64,000 bases of DNA, taken from assembly GCA_905147135.1 (NCBI GenBank), contig LR990049.1, positions 9,565,428-9,629,427 on the forward strand. The letters run 5' to 3'. A program made the translations under genes and the position numbers. This document shows, in pieces, positions 20,580 through 33,099 of this stretch (position 1 is the stretch's first letter; each line of letters opens with the position of its first letter). The notes beneath the pieces were generated by a model, which was given only the letters and a program-made list of their open reading frames with translations, was not told the origin of the DNA and did no database searches. The stretch comes from Blastobasis lacticolella (taxonomy: Eukaryota; Arthropoda; Insecta; Lepidoptera; Blastobasidae).

Positions 20580-22770
20580 ATAAAATAAGATATTGTTTAA
20601 TTTATGAACAAAGAGTATGTACTTATGCCTACTATCACTATAGACTAGCAAATTAGCTAGATGAAGGTCATAGTTCATTCATTAATTTAACCTTGGGTGA
20701 TAACAATTGAAATTCAAGGTTGCCTTAAACAATTTTAATGTACCTAAACCTAATTATGTACAGATTAGCATGATTCAGCTTAGCTAGGAAAAATATTATT
20801 TGTACTAGAAATAATAGTTCTGTAATATATCACAATGAAAACACATCCTAGCTTAGTTACATGACATAAGTAATATACACGTATTGAACCAGTCTGGGAA
20901 AGACATGAACAAAAAATATGTCAGATTCAAGGTTAAAAACATTTATATGTAGGTACCTATATAATGCATATCGCGGCGGCGGCGGCGCCGCCCGGCCACA
21001 TTTTTTCGATGGCATAAATAGAGCTTATCCATGTTTGTTTCACTACTTTAAATATAGACGATGTATTGATATTGGTCTGACCGTAGATTTCTACATATAC
21101 GTATGTGAATATTATCTCTCCCAAAATATATATTGTACTTACATCGAGATTTTATAAATGAAATCTATGCAATTAAACCAATCGACTATTATATATAGTA
21201 CGCTTTAGTGATAGACTTCTCAAGTGCTTGCTACTATGTAGTCAGGAGTTGGTATTGTTTGTATATTGTATTGTGAGTGCCGGAGGGCCCCAAATAGCGG
21301 TCGACCGCTGAGTCAAATCAATGCTACACTATACAATCGGACGGGCACACCGTAGGAATACTGTAGGTGGTTGATTTGGCTACAACATAGCTACCTTGGT
21401 GTTTCTCGGATGATCTGACGGGTACTTTGTTTTAGCTCCAATCCAATAGCTAAACCAACACTAGACAATAAGCGCGTATTTTAATTCTACACAAAATTAA
21501 ATAGAGCGCGTAATTCAATATCTCAGTGAGATTAGATGTCCAATCACAACCAACCATCTACAACCAATGCAATGACAGTTATCTGTTCAGATTGTGCATC
21601 AGCATGAATAAAACGCAATGGCTGTCATTCAGATTGTAGGTAAGTTCAAAACCTCAAATCTCTTCATCTTCACCTCACTTGGACTAAAAAATAATTCCCA
21701 TTGTTTATCTATAATTATAAAGGTTATGCATTTCCGTGCGCGTTTTCATATTTCCCCGTCAACTTTAAGGTGGTATCAATGATTCAAGGATGATCAAGAT
21801 ATTAATTGACAGATTCAGTGTTTCCAACTATCTATACTATAGTGTAGATCTTCTGTATTTTTAATCCTGTGAGTTTATCTACAAACACAGTAATTTTAGC
21901 ATCAAGGTTTTCATACAACACTGAATTTTTACTGTAATGAAAATGTGTAGTGAATATGTAGCAATTATTAGTATTTTAGTATTAGAACGACTTTCAGAAC
22001 TACCAACATAACAAAGTGTTTTGATTTTCCGTCTGGGTTACCCCAGTAATTAATTAAAAAAAAATGTGGGTAAAGTCTTATCAAACCTTCTGTTACTAAA
22101 CCACAGAGGAGTCACAAACAATTCCTAGTTGTACGTCCAAACAAACTGCATATCGATGTACTTGTACTAGCAACTAAGCCCGGGGTCATATAGCATTGCT
22201 CGCGGATGACAAATTAAATTTGACAGAAATTTAAATTTTGACAGATAGCCAACAAGAACAACTTACAGCATAAACAAAGACAGGAACGTCATTACCTATC
22301 AGTAGACTTAAATAGCCTCGGGTTTAGCCGTATGTATGGCACACTTGCACTAGATGACAAAACAAAATTTTTGACCTGAAGTACCTAAAAAAATTCCCGT
22401 AGGAGAATAATGACGCTATTTTTTAATAATAGAAAAAAATGTATTCTTGAAACCTTTGACTGTATCAAATGAAAGGGCTTTCCAATGTTTAAAAAATATA
22501 TCACATCGTTACATTTAGGCCATTTGTTTATTTTATTTCTTAAAAAGAAGATGTACATAATAAAAAATTCTCAAATTTTGACTCAAAAGAGTTATGCAAA
22601 TTAGTTCTTAAAACCCGGTTTAATTACGTGGCGCGGCGGTGCGAATTTTTATAAAAAACTAGCCTCGAAAGGCCCTTAAGGTAAGCTAAAAAGTCATAGA
22701 CAAAAAACCCTGAATCGCCAGCAACGAAATGAATAAAAATGGGTTCACTATAGTTAACTCATTATGTTTT
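20580..22770. other. Intergenic region upstream of the scramblase
   Basis: It holds a (CGG)n-like GC block at 20970-21000 and a perfect 14-bp palindrome AGCGGTCGACCGCT at 21297-21310. Several candidate first-exon donors on minus are present (for example near 21140). The scramblase promoter should be here, but no start site can be fixed. No ORF has coding character. Confidence 0.4.
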
Positions 22771-22779
22771 TGAAAATCA

Positions 22780-23062
22780 GCCTCTTACCCCATGTAATAT
22801 AGAAGCGCCTGGTCCAAATTACAAATCACCAGAAGGCTGGCCTCTTTTTGGGTCAGCGTTTAAGCCTCGCTATTCAGCGGGGCAACGCGGCCAGCCTTCT
22901 GGGGACTTTTCCAAACTCGGGGGACCTGGGTCAAGTTTTTTATATTTAGTTTAGTTAGAATTAAGGTTGGTGTTAGAGTAAGCTATTTTTTAATTTTTTT
23001 ATCTTAATAATTGTAAATTGTAATTTAAATTGTAAATAAATGAATTTCATTAATATAGAAGT
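22780..23062 (+). repeat. Non-LTR retrotransposon 3' end
   Basis: The plus strand can be read as a WPLFGSAFKPRYSAGQRG stretch, which I recognise as a recurrent C-terminal piece of lepidopteran retroelement ORFs. It is followed by an AT-rich tail and AATAAA near 23034. It includes a perfect 14-bp inverted pair, CCAGAAGGCTGGCC and GGCCAGCCTTCTGG. Confidence 0.5.
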
Positions 23063-23099
23063 TATTATACTGTATGAGAATCGTACATACCAAACTCAA

Positions 23100-24800
23100 A
23101 TTTAAAAAGGGTATGTAAGGGCATTTTTTTTCCTTCGTACTAATCACCCCTGCATTATAACCAACTAAACAAAAGAAGAATTATTCAAATTGGGCTAGCC
23201 GTTTTCGAGTTATAGCGAGATTAACGAAGAGCAATTGATTGATTTATATGGAGATTGTATCATTTATAAACAAAATTTTAGTATACCACATCGATTTTGC
23301 AGAATATTATTATGTATGTTTGTATGAATATATTATGAACGGCATATATAAAATTTCTAGCTACTCTGGTTTTTTTTAGCCAAGCCCTTTATCAAACTTA
23401 GGCTCAGAAGAGTTGGGGTGGACATCATTAAATTAACATAAATCAATTAATGGGCGAGCGCCGCGATCTTAAATCCGCAAGCGAATTAGATGCAATGCAA
23501 TTTTTTTCGCTGAATATTATTTGTCCCAATCAATTCTCTACCGTCTAATCAATCAATCATCCTAATTCAATGGGAGGTTTACCGGAAGCCGACAAATAGT
23601 TAAAATAATTGTAATAGATGGCGTTAATTAGTCACAATTCTAAAAATCAAACAAGACGAGACCGTTAAATGTATAAAAATGAAGACTTTTTGCATTTTTT
23701 GTCAGATAAAGGACTAAAACTAAAGTCTCGATACACAAAATACCTTAAAGTCATACCGTAAAGTAAATAAAGTCGCCGTGCTACACTTTTTACTTTTAAA
23801 CTAGCTGTCACAAAATCGCCTATGAAAATATATGTTGCCATAGTACATTGTAAGAGAAAAAAGTAGAGCTGTATTGCTGAGCTGCCTTGAGAGGAAAGGC
23901 AAGCCGAGCTAATTAATTAATTGCTGAGCTGAGCTGTGCTACAAGATCGGACATTAATTGAAATATAAGTTAGAGAAGTAGGTATGAAGTCAATTTATTT
24001 TAGGGGCCATGTGGGTAGAAATTATGTTTGATTATTTTTTTGGTTAAAATAGCGGGTATCGTGTTGCGGACACGGAGAGTTTGATTGGGTTTTGGGGGTA
24101 GATAAAATTTATCTATGTTCTCGTGCTGGTGAAGTTGTGATTAAAATAGAAATCGATTTTCCAAGTTCACGTTGTCTTTTGTTTACAATATTAATTAAAT
24201 CAAACAATAAGATACCAATGTTTTTGTTTTGTTTTTGTCATAAAATAAATAAATAAATTTCATGAAAAAGACTCGTTTTATTTAGTAAGTTTATTTATTG
24301 CATATTATATTGAAACTTGCAAAAGCGTACTTTCCATATTTCACTTTATTAGTAAGAAATCTACCAAAAACTATTGAACCAGGCGATTGCTAAAAAGGAC
24401 ACATTGACTCTTGGCTTGACGTCACTTTCGGACCGCAGCCCCTTTCCGTTAAAATACAAGTCTTACCTTTAAGTGACAAGATCGGTTTTGGTTTGCATTA
24501 TTCCGTTCAGTTTACATTCCTGTGGTATTACGTCGATGTCCATGCTATAGCGTATAGCGACATCTAGCAAGAACATTAAAAACTATTTTCAGAATTTGCG
24601 TTTTGTTTTTGCTTTGCGAGTAGTAAGTTCAGGTAATTTAGTAACACACTAGGGCAACACTGGCATCCGGTTGGTAAAATTCATTCTCCATTCACCAATC
24701 ATACCATTGCAACAAAGTGCATTGACCAACCTGCTACTGCTGCCATTTCTAGCAGGAGCGAGTCAGTTGAATAAGTACTCGTTTCCGCGTTTGTGTCTTG
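23100..24800. other. Intergenic region upstream of Rap2
   Basis: Repeat scraps include 23380-23490, matching words inside the hAT-like element at 2832-3429. A gctgagctgagctgtgct-type simple stretch lies at 23875-23945. The last 200 bp become less AT-rich towards Rap2. No gene seen. Confidence 0.35.
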
Positions 24801-24817
24801 AAGAGGCAGGCAACGAG

Positions 24818-24954
24818 ATGCCCAAGTTGTTTTGCCATTCGTCAAAGTAAAATGGCGCCGCTGTTTATCAATTAACTCTATGTAAGACGGTTCGTTCGTC
24901 AGTGATCCTACCCGAGTGACTCATGAAACCAACATAGCAATGACATTTTTATAG
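24818..24954 (+). promoter_or_regulatory. Cluster of short upstream ORFs before Rap2
   Basis: Four tiny ORFs precede the Rap2 start: 24818-24850 (10 codons), 24852-24875 (7 codons), 24923-24937 (4 codons) and 24940-24954 (4 codons). All end before the main ATG at 25019. If transcription starts upstream of them they would be read in the leader and could damp translation. The transcription start is unknown, so only those downstream of it count. Confidence 0.4.
24899..24903 (+). promoter_or_regulatory. Possible arthropod initiator (TCAGT) for Rap2
   Basis: TCAGTG lies 116-120 bp before the Rap2 ATG in a mildly GC-rich stretch without a TATA box. TCAGT is the usual insect initiator core, but the word is common. 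If used, only the last two upstream ORFs would be transcribed. Confidence 0.25.
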
Positions 24955-25018
24955 CACGCTGTGAGAATACGTTGTGAAACCTTGTGTCGAACTGGCAAGT
25001 GTGATTTAGCACACAATA

Positions 25019-25564
25019 ATGCGCGAATTCAAAGTGGTTGTGCTGGGTTCGGGTGGGGTCGGGAAGAGTGCTTTGACTGTGCAATTTGTGTCCGGATGTT
25101 TCATGGAGAAATATGACCCCACGATAGAGGACTTTTACAGGAAAGAAATAGAAGTAGATAATTCACCTTGTGTTTTAGAAATATTGGATACAGCCGGCAC
25201 AGAACAATTTGCTTCTATGCGAGATCTCTATATAAAAAATGGTCAGGGATTCGTCGTAGTATACTCCCTAACAAATCATCAAACGTTTCAAGATATCAAG
25301 CCAATGAAGGAACTGATAACTCGTGTGAAGGGTTCAGAACGAGTGCCTATACTTTTGGTGGGAAACAAAGCAGATTTAGAGCACCAGCGCGAAGTGGCAC
25401 AAGCCGAAGGCGCGGCGCTGGCGCAAATGTGGGGTTGCCCTTTTGTCGAGGCGTCCGCCAAAAGTCGCACCAACGTCAACGAAATGTTCGCTGAGATAGT
25501 GCGTGAAATGAACGTTAGTCCAGAGAAGGACAAGAAAACATATTGTTGTTGTACAGTGCTTTAA
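25019..25564 (+). CDS. Rap2l: Rap2-type Ras-family small GTPase
   Basis: A complete, intronless 181-residue protein. The P-loop is GSGGVGKS (10-17), switch I is YDPTIEDFY (32-40), switch II starts DTAGTEQF (57-64), followed by NKAD (116-119) and SAK. Phe39 and the stretch FYRKEIEVD place it with Rap2 rather than Rap1, which has Ser39; Thr61 is the Rap-family replacement for Ras Gln61 and gives slow intrinsic hydrolysis. The C terminus is CCCTVL. CTVL is a CAAX box whose final Leu predicts geranylgeranylation, and the two cysteines before it are likely palmitoylation sites, so it acts on plasma or endosomal membranes in MAP4K/TNIK-type and adhesion signalling. An in-frame TAG at 25007-25009 supports this start, and A at -3 is favourable. 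It is intact with no sign of decay, so I treat it as the functional gene and not a retrocopy. Confidence 0.95.
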   Translation: MREFKVVVLGSGGVGKSALTVQFVSGCFMEKYDPTIEDFYRKEIEVDNSPCVLEILDTAGTEQFASMRDLYIKNGQGFVVVYSLTNHQTFQDIKPMKELITRVKGSERVPILLVGNKADLEHQREVAQAEGAALAQMWGCPFVEASAKSRTNVNEMFAEIVREMNVSPEKDKKTYCCCTVL

Positions 25565-26266
25565 TATTTAGAGTGTATTGTGGCATTTATTTCTCATAAG
25601 ACTGCAAGGGTGCGGCAGCAAAGCGCCTGGGCTCAGGCAGCGGAGCGCACGTGCCAGATGGCTGTGCTCCGGCCCACAGGCAAGCCCGCAGAGGGTGGGC
25701 CATGGACGGCCGCACTGCATGTCATATCACGTTGTTAATATCTTTGATACATACCATTGTCCAATTGAGGTGCTTTATCTTATATTTTCATACTTTAGTA
25801 CTGGTAGATACTCCCGCAGTAAATTTTGTCATACTACTATCATATGAACTGAACAAAATAACCTAAAGAAAGATATTCAAAGTCACCACAATGATTTTCT
25901 TGTGTTCAACACATTGATGTTTAAGTGGCATCAGATAACACGACACATGTATATTTAAATTAATATTAGTCAACTTTGTATATACATACTTAATTTCATG
26001 AGATTAATAATAATGATGGACAAGGACGGTCTAGAGAGTTTAAAAGCCATCCAAATATGCAATAAACTTATGATTGTGCAGAGTGTAGTGTGATGAGACG
26101 AGTAAGTGTTTACACCTAAGTCATGTCGCAGATTGTGTTTTATTGTGTAAATTATGTTTATATGAAAAATCAATAATCAAAGAAATACAGTAAGATTTGT
26201 CAGTTGCGTGATTGTGTTTTAAAGTCTACCAGGATTTGTGATAATACATTTAACAAAGTATCTATA

Positions 26267-26272
26267 AATAAA
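26267..26272 (+). terminator. Poly(A) signal likely for Rap2
   Basis: AATAAA followed by a GT-rich stretch, about 700 bp after the stop codon. A GC-rich first 170 bp (25590-25740) and then AT-rich sequence fill the putative 3' UTR. Earlier weaker signals may also be used. Confidence 0.5.
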
Positions 26273-26289
26273 AGTTTAAGTGGGAGATT

Positions 26290-27930
26290 AAGTACTTGAA
26301 GTTTTATTCTGCAGAACACAAGGTAATTTTTTTCTATATTATGTAGTATCTTCTTTGTGTGGTCCTAAATGTTTTTAGATTTTTCAAACTGAGGTCAACT
26401 ATGTTAGAGCACTATTGTTTATATTTTACCAACTAATTGAGTCTGTGTTTTCAAAATGTATCAAGCAATATTGGTAACAGCACTGGTAATTAACACTATA
26501 CTGAAATTACTTAATGTTATACAGTATATAGGCCAATATATAGCCAATGTTACCCTCAAATTGGGATGGGATATAACTTAAAGATGTCTCATTTGATTAG
26601 GGTTGCTTACATTTTTCTCTTCATGTAAATATGACAGCTAAGAGTTTTTTGTTCAAGTCCAACACTAGGCCAGTTAGTCGGCCAGAAGGACTGATTGCTC
26701 ATTATAAAATATACCTAGATAGTGCTCATTAAAGTATATTGTTTTAGAGTACATTATAGTATAACACACAAATGAAGTAATGTACAGTGTTAGGTACATA
26801 CAGGTTGACTTCAATTTAATGTAAAAAGCAACTTACTACAGCAGCAACTCTGAAATCGCAAAAAATATCAGCTGTGTCATACATTTTTCCAGAATTCGTT
26901 TAAAATTTTGTATGATACAGCTGATTTTTATTTGCTATTTTAAAGATGGTGCCATAGTAAAAGTTGTTTGTTATCTTTAGCACATGCATAGGTACCTGCT
27001 GGGTATCATTAATTTAAAGTCACCCTGTTTAATTAGCACATTACTTATTTCTTTTGTTATTATCAATATTACAATACAACATATGTCTACCTACTAACTA
27101 GTTAGAAATCTTTTAATACTTTAGTACCTACCTACCTCAATCACTAAATATTATTTTAAATTCAAGGCAATCATTTGGCAGTCTGCATCTTAATTTCGTT
27201 AGTTTTTATGAATATATGATTAAATAATCATATTGTTTTTTCTCATTCAGTCATTTGATTTATATAGGACTAGAATCGTAAATAAATTCCTTGTGTTTTG
27301 TTTTTATGCATTTTATGAAAAGCAATGAAATATGAATATCAAACTGTCAAATTGATTCATGTTAATGTTTTAGGTGTGTCATATTTAAATATCATATTAT
27401 GATACAATTAGATGGTAGTCTGGTATATAACAAAACAAACCACATTATGCTGTTGTAAAGTACCTAGTAACTATTGCATAAATTGATAACTGTTGGTAGT
27501 TTGAACAGGTGAATGCGTTCTGTTGTTTGCCGCATGTCACATCACATTGCATACCTTGTGAGCACTCAACTGTTAACACACTATTATCAAGAAAGGCATC
27601 AATTGAGTTGCATGCCGTGTGTTTAAGTATTTCTATATGTTAATAGGTTTTTTCTTAGACCCAATTAAGATGGTTTGTCGTTCAACAACAATACTAAATT
27701 TTTTTTGTTGCTGACAATATAAAGTATTTTTAATTCATTGAGGTTGCAAGCAATCTTGTGGCAACAAATACGTTTTATTATTTGGGCATTAAAGTGGGCA
27801 TCAACCTTTCCTGTTGGTTTTCCAACACTGCAATCTTCAATCAAAAATTGACAAAACTTATCAACGTGGAGGGTGCTCAGTATACGGTTATTAGCTGTTG
27901 ATGTGATATGTTGTGATTTAGGTATATATA
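26290..27930. other. Intergenic stretch downstream of Rap2
   Basis: AT-rich and without ORFs of coding character. At 26866-26930, a pair of gctgtgtcatacattttt / aaattttgtatgatacagct words makes a short inverted repeat. Confidence 0.35.
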
Positions 27931-27933
27931 TGT

Positions 27934-28155
27934 ATTGTCTAGCCTCTATTGTCTTTAGTATTTCCAATCTGGTCAGGTTCCCCTGGTAGCAGGGTCACGG
28001 AGGTCAAATGGTAGTCGATCAATTATTTAATATATAATTACCTGATTGCCAAATCCTGGATGGCGGACTCCGGGCCCTCGTGCTTAAGAGCACAACCGGG
28101 ACATTACCGCCAAGATTTTTTTTTAATATTGTCTAGCCTCTATCGTCTTTGGTAT
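27934..28155 (+). mobile_element. Short retroposon with 28-bp target duplication
   Basis: attgtctagcctctat-gtctttaGtat occurs at 27934-27961 and, with two mismatches, at 28128-28155. Between them is a unit of about 166 bp: cctggtagcagggtcacgg, cctgattgccaaatcctgg, gggccctcgtgcttaagagc, caccgggacattaccgcc-type words and an A/T tail. A minus-strand relative is at 33100-33240, and scraps are at 54598-54640 and 58735-58830. Confidence 0.65.
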
Positions 28156-28439
28156 GTTGTCGAGTTTAGGGTAAACTTAGCGAAGATTTGTAGTCGACAT
28201 GCCCAGTGGCGCGGGTAAAGCCAATGGGCATGTGCTGGTAACGAGCGCTGCTGGACCGTGACGCTCGCAATGCGCAACGTTTCTATAAGTAGACAGGTTT
28301 TCTGTTCGAGCCGGTGCTCTGCACTTCATGTTCAGTGGAGAAAAGATTGCGATTTTGGGGTTGCGTTTACGATGATAAAAACGTTGGTAACAGACCAAGT
28401 TTACATAATAGAAGTAGTCAAATATTTTGTAAACTGCTG

Positions 28440-28640
28440 AACCAGTTTTAATGGAACGTAGCTAAGAACCACGATTAAACTGCCTTTCAAATAAACAAAA
28501 TCACATCGAAGTCGGTCCATCCGTTCGGGAGATACGATGCCACAGCCATAGATACACACATCATACTTATGACACCCCTCTTTTTTCGTCGTGGGTTTAA
28601 AATAGGGGAGAGTTAGATGGTCCACGCGACACCGCCGTCT
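28440..28640 (-). repeat. Common lepidopteran repeat fragment
   Basis: gtcggtccatccgttcggg, agatacgatgccacagcc, atacacacatcatacttatg and acacccctcttttttcg appear in the order seen in a very frequent lepidopteran repeat. Noncoding. Confidence 0.5.
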
Positions 28641-28674
28641 GACTGTACCTAACATTTATTTCCGAGAAGTACTT

Positions 28675-28762
28675 ATCTTTTTTATGTTATACGGTAGGCA
28701 AACAGGCAAGCGGGACACCTGATGGACAGTGGTCACCGCCGCCTAAGGTCAGTCACTCATAT
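28675..28762 (-). repeat. Non-LTR retroposon tail
   Basis: ggcaaacaggcaagcgggac, cctgatggacagtggtcacc and gccgcctaagg form the inverted tail family of 4290-4392. Confidence 0.6.
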
Positions 28763-29251
28763 TGTTTTAATATTGTAGTGACGAGCAGTTTACATGCAGA
28801 TAGGAACTTTAGCAAGCTTGAAGGCGGAATATGACAAATTATGAAGTTATTTTTCTTAGTTTGAAGGTCGTGCATTGGTCGTCCGCTTCACAGGTATTAC
28901 TACTGACTGGTGCCGTTAGCGGCCCAGATACAGCTAATTCGCCCGGACGCGGCGGCCGACAAGGTGTTGCAATATTGTATTGTGTTTATTACTTGCTACC
29001 TATTGAATATCTACGTCCTAGTATAGAATATATCTATCTACGAGTACCAAGGCACTTATCAAATTCGTTATCAAAGTTGTTTCGGTGATATTGTTCTAAT
29101 TTAAAAAAATAACGGTTTTGTTGACGAGGCTTATCTTGATACCACCTACTTATCGTCTAAACATTTGCCTTGCCGCTTGCGAATGTTATTCCTACATAAC
29201 CTAATTACCTATCTAGACAGGTATGTATACTTTGATCGATACTTAGGGAAC

Positions 29252-29617
29252 GGTCGATACATTGTAGGTAAATACAATTTAATTGGAGTAGGGAGATAAA
29301 ATAAATTAATAAATGGGAGATTTTGTTTCGAATTAACAGTTACTGGTATAGGGCAGATAATTTGAGAAAGACTAAGAATAATAACAAATGTTTTTATTGA
29401 CTACACAATTTGAAGATGAAGTACCTTACCTACCTATATTGACAGAATACAGGGTTAATAATTCGAATTTCGAAGTCAATAAAACATTTGCCTTTGTTCT
29501 TATACTTTCTCAAACATTTGACCTAAACGAGTAACTATTAATTCAAACAAATCTCCCTTATTAATTAAATTTTATCTGCCTACTCCAGTTTAATTGTATA
29601 GATACAATGTATCGATC
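29252..29617. mobile_element. Long-armed foldback MITE, 366 bp
   Basis: The arms of about 170 bp pair across almost the whole unit. The end is GGTCGATACATTGTA / TACAATGTATCGATC, then attggagtaggGagataaaa with its inverse, and inner gtttttattgac / gtcaataaaac. The loop is about 30 bp. No ORF. Confidence 0.75.
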
Positions 29618-29999
29618 GATCTACAATACGCAATGACTCTATAAATGAGGAGAGAGTCTCCCGCGTATTCTGCGCGTATACCGCGTACATGCACAGCGCG
29701 TGGGGTGGCTAAAAATATACGGGTACCTAGCGTACGTTGCGTACTGCTCGTACCTATATCATAAATTGTGTATCTCTGTATTCGATGAACTGTTGTATTA
29801 CAAATTAATATAGGTAATAATAATATAGGTGGTTATAAATACAATTTTTTTAATACTTGTTAGAAGAAGAATATTTTCGTAAACTTACCAACTTCTTTAT
29901 TATGGGCGGCTTGTACCAAATTCTTTTAACCAAAACTCATTTAAGCTGCTACTTAAACAAAATATTTCATCCAATATGACATTAAAAAGAACATTGACA

Positions 30000-32900
30000 G
30001 AATTTGGTGTAAGCCGGGCTAAATCTTCTATTTACTAGATTAGATAACAAATGCTAAAATAACGTCGCGTCGCGACGTTTATAATAATTAAACTACATAC
30101 CGAGTAAGTCGAATTCGCATTAGGTAACTAGGTTATCTATTTTTGTAGCTGGGCCGGTTAGTTCTTGTGAAAGTATATGCAACAACAAGGAAGATAGTAT
30201 TGACCATATGACTGTCTTCTCGTAGGTTCCTACTAGGTGCCGAAATCTGAAAATAAAATATCCTTAAGACAAACCGGCACCCGGTAGGTACAACGTTAGG
30301 CGCAGTTGCAGAGTCTATTGTAATGGTTCAGTTGTTTACCGAGTTCGTACGACATGAATGGCCGCTCTGCTGCGTTCTCATGCCTCCCGGGGTTCTCATG
30401 GAAACAATCGATGCGGTATAGCAGCGTTATTAAATTAATGTTTCCAACTTAACAACAGAAATACAGGGCGGGCGAGTTGGCTCAGAGATGGCAAAGCTAA
30501 CGTGTCTAATTATGACCAATCTGGTAATCAGAATGTTTTGTTTCCACGTTGGTGCTTAGATTTGGATTGATTTGGCAGTACTTATCCCTTCGGCGCTCAA
30601 AGCACAGATCTTCGTTTCTATACGAGACTCATTTGGAGACGTGGGACCTCAGTTTTGTCGTCGTTATGACTTTGAGAACCAGATCCATATTCTTAACTCT
30701 GTTAAGAACTTTCTGGAGACTGCGAAAGGCTGACTCACTGAGATATTTCGGAGAAACATTTTCGGGGTTTGGCTACCTTTACAACATGCAACCGGACTGA
30801 GTCTTACTTATAAACTGTCATTGGCTGCGAGTTACGGGTCGGTTGCGCGGCCGCCGCCCGGTTGCGCAACCGCCCACCTTGACTTGCATTGCTTGCACAC
30901 GGGCTTGCACCCAACATGGCGCACTCATTCAAATAAGACGTGTCGCACCATTACTTGTGTTTCGGTGAATAATTTGCCACATTTTATTAGTAACATTAAA
31001 ACCTTTGTAAGGCAGGCCTTCCTTTCAACTTACTTACTTTTATATTTATATCGACAGGTTTGATAGTTACGTGTATATACGTACCTATGTACATAGCTTT
31101 TACCTACATCAGTGACTGATGTGTAATAAGTTGGAGCTTACTAGAGATAGCTATAATTTTATTTGTAGGCGACAGACATTACGTGTCCAAAGCTATTCAA
31201 CGAACGACTGCTCTTTTTTATATTTCCGAAATGGTTATTCTACATTGTATTGTTTTGTAATGGTCCCATTTTTCCTAGTAATGGGTGTTGTTGATGTAAA
31301 TAGCGCTTTCTGTCGCCGTGTTTGAGCTCGTTATCTGGAACTGGAGCTTATTTCGAGATGGCCATTGTGGGTCTGCGGGCTCGCGCAGGGGTCGTGAGTC
31401 GGAGCGGGTCGTTTGTCGGTGGCCGGGATGGGATGAGTAACACGTGCTCTGCTTCCAAACCGCGGCCGTCACAATAACAAAATGAGAGACGTGCATTGTG
31501 TTCGGGAGCCGGCCCCGGGCCCGCCACGTGTTGAACAGGTTTCAGATGCGCATTCATCGCTTCCGCCCCATTCGATTGTTTGCCATCGCATCTTTACTAG
31601 CACTAACAACTTTTAAAACTGTTATAGGTACTGTAATGTACAAACAAGTGACGTTAGCGTAAAATATCAGAGGGGTCATCAACATTTTCAGAATATTAAA
31701 GGCACATACAGAAAGTTCTCACGTTAACAATAAGTGTCATAATGTTAATTAAATAAACCTCTAAGGAACTCGCATGTTTAAAACGAAGTCGCTGACCTCA
31801 GCGGTAAATTATTCAATGGGTTATGTATATTATCATGATTTAGCTTTAGAAGCTCTAACTAACTAATCATTTGTGGACCGTTAAGTGAATTGCTTCTGTT
31901 TAAATTAGTTTTCAATTTAAATGCAGACGGTTTAGACGGGTAATTAATAATTGACATTGGTAATTATTTTTTCAATTATTAGACTGATTAGCTATAATCA
32001 CGGATTGGGTAATCTATGGCAATAATAAATCTTTTTGCAACCAATATCGCAATATAACAAATCTAACGGCTAAGCCCAGGAAAGTACCTAATAGGAAAGG
32101 CTTAGTCTTACCATAGATCGGCGGGTTATTTCTTTGGCTACGGTTTCAAACTTGTAAATAATATGAGGAATTAGATTATGATAAGATTTTTTTTAAATTA
32201 GGTTAGCAATGCACCCCTATCTCACTTAGTGGTTCGTGCCACCGGGTTGAGAAAACCGGGTCCTTATTAATGTCACGAAAGATGAGTAATAACTAATCAT
32301 ATAAAAAAGAGATTTCCACTGTTCTTCCTTTTTAGGCACATGTTAAGCCATATCAAAAACATAAATACTTATAATTTTTTTAAATATATTTTACCCCGAG
32401 CTCTTACCAGTAGGACTGACGACCCAGTTCATCCGTGACAATATCGTGAAATATTGAGCAACTCGTTAACAACACCATTAAGAAAACCGTGAAATATATT
32501 CGTTATTAGTTCGAAATGTTGCCATAACCTGCACAGTTTACCTATAATGTGTAGGTACCTCGCCCGGGCGCGGCATTTTAAAATTCGACCTACCTATTTT
32601 TATTACCTCATAACACAGCATATAGAGTTTCCACGCACATAGAGTAAATGTACTGTGCCCCAAATACTACAGCAATTTAATTATCATGTCTCCAAAATGA
32701 TTAATCACAAATTCTATTAGATACTATATTTGCATTTCAATTTGAAATTTATAGATTCAAAGTGTTACTTCAATATAATATTATAGGTAGGTATTATAGG
32801 TCTTATCAAAAGACCCGTAAAACTGTAAGGAATGGGCGTAAAAACTTACGTAACGTTTTTCCATGACCGCTCCGAAATGCTTGTCTGAGCGCGTAGCGGA

Positions 32901-33095
32901 AAGGTATTAGGCAAGGATATTTTAGCACTGGGATTCGCAACTAGTTCCTACATAGTTTTTGCGATGCACTTGCGCGGTAATATCCAACTCTCCTCTAAGT
33001 ATGGGTGACAGTTACCGCCTTCATTGCCTTTTGTCATTGAATAGGTGTACTTAAAAAAATATACTTAACAAATACTTTAAACTAACTACCTAAAA
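30000..33095. other. Gene-free stretch with GC-rich blocks
   Basis: Blocks richer in GC and CpG stand at 30820-30890 (with two cggttgcgc words in a short repeat) and 31330-31560. No ORF has protein-family similarity that I can see. The remainder is AT-rich. Confidence 0.35.
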
Positions 33096-33099
33096 ATCA

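Noticed and set aside
25168..25533. Alternative-frame and antisense ORFs within Rap2
   Set aside because: Shadows of the true Rap2 frame.
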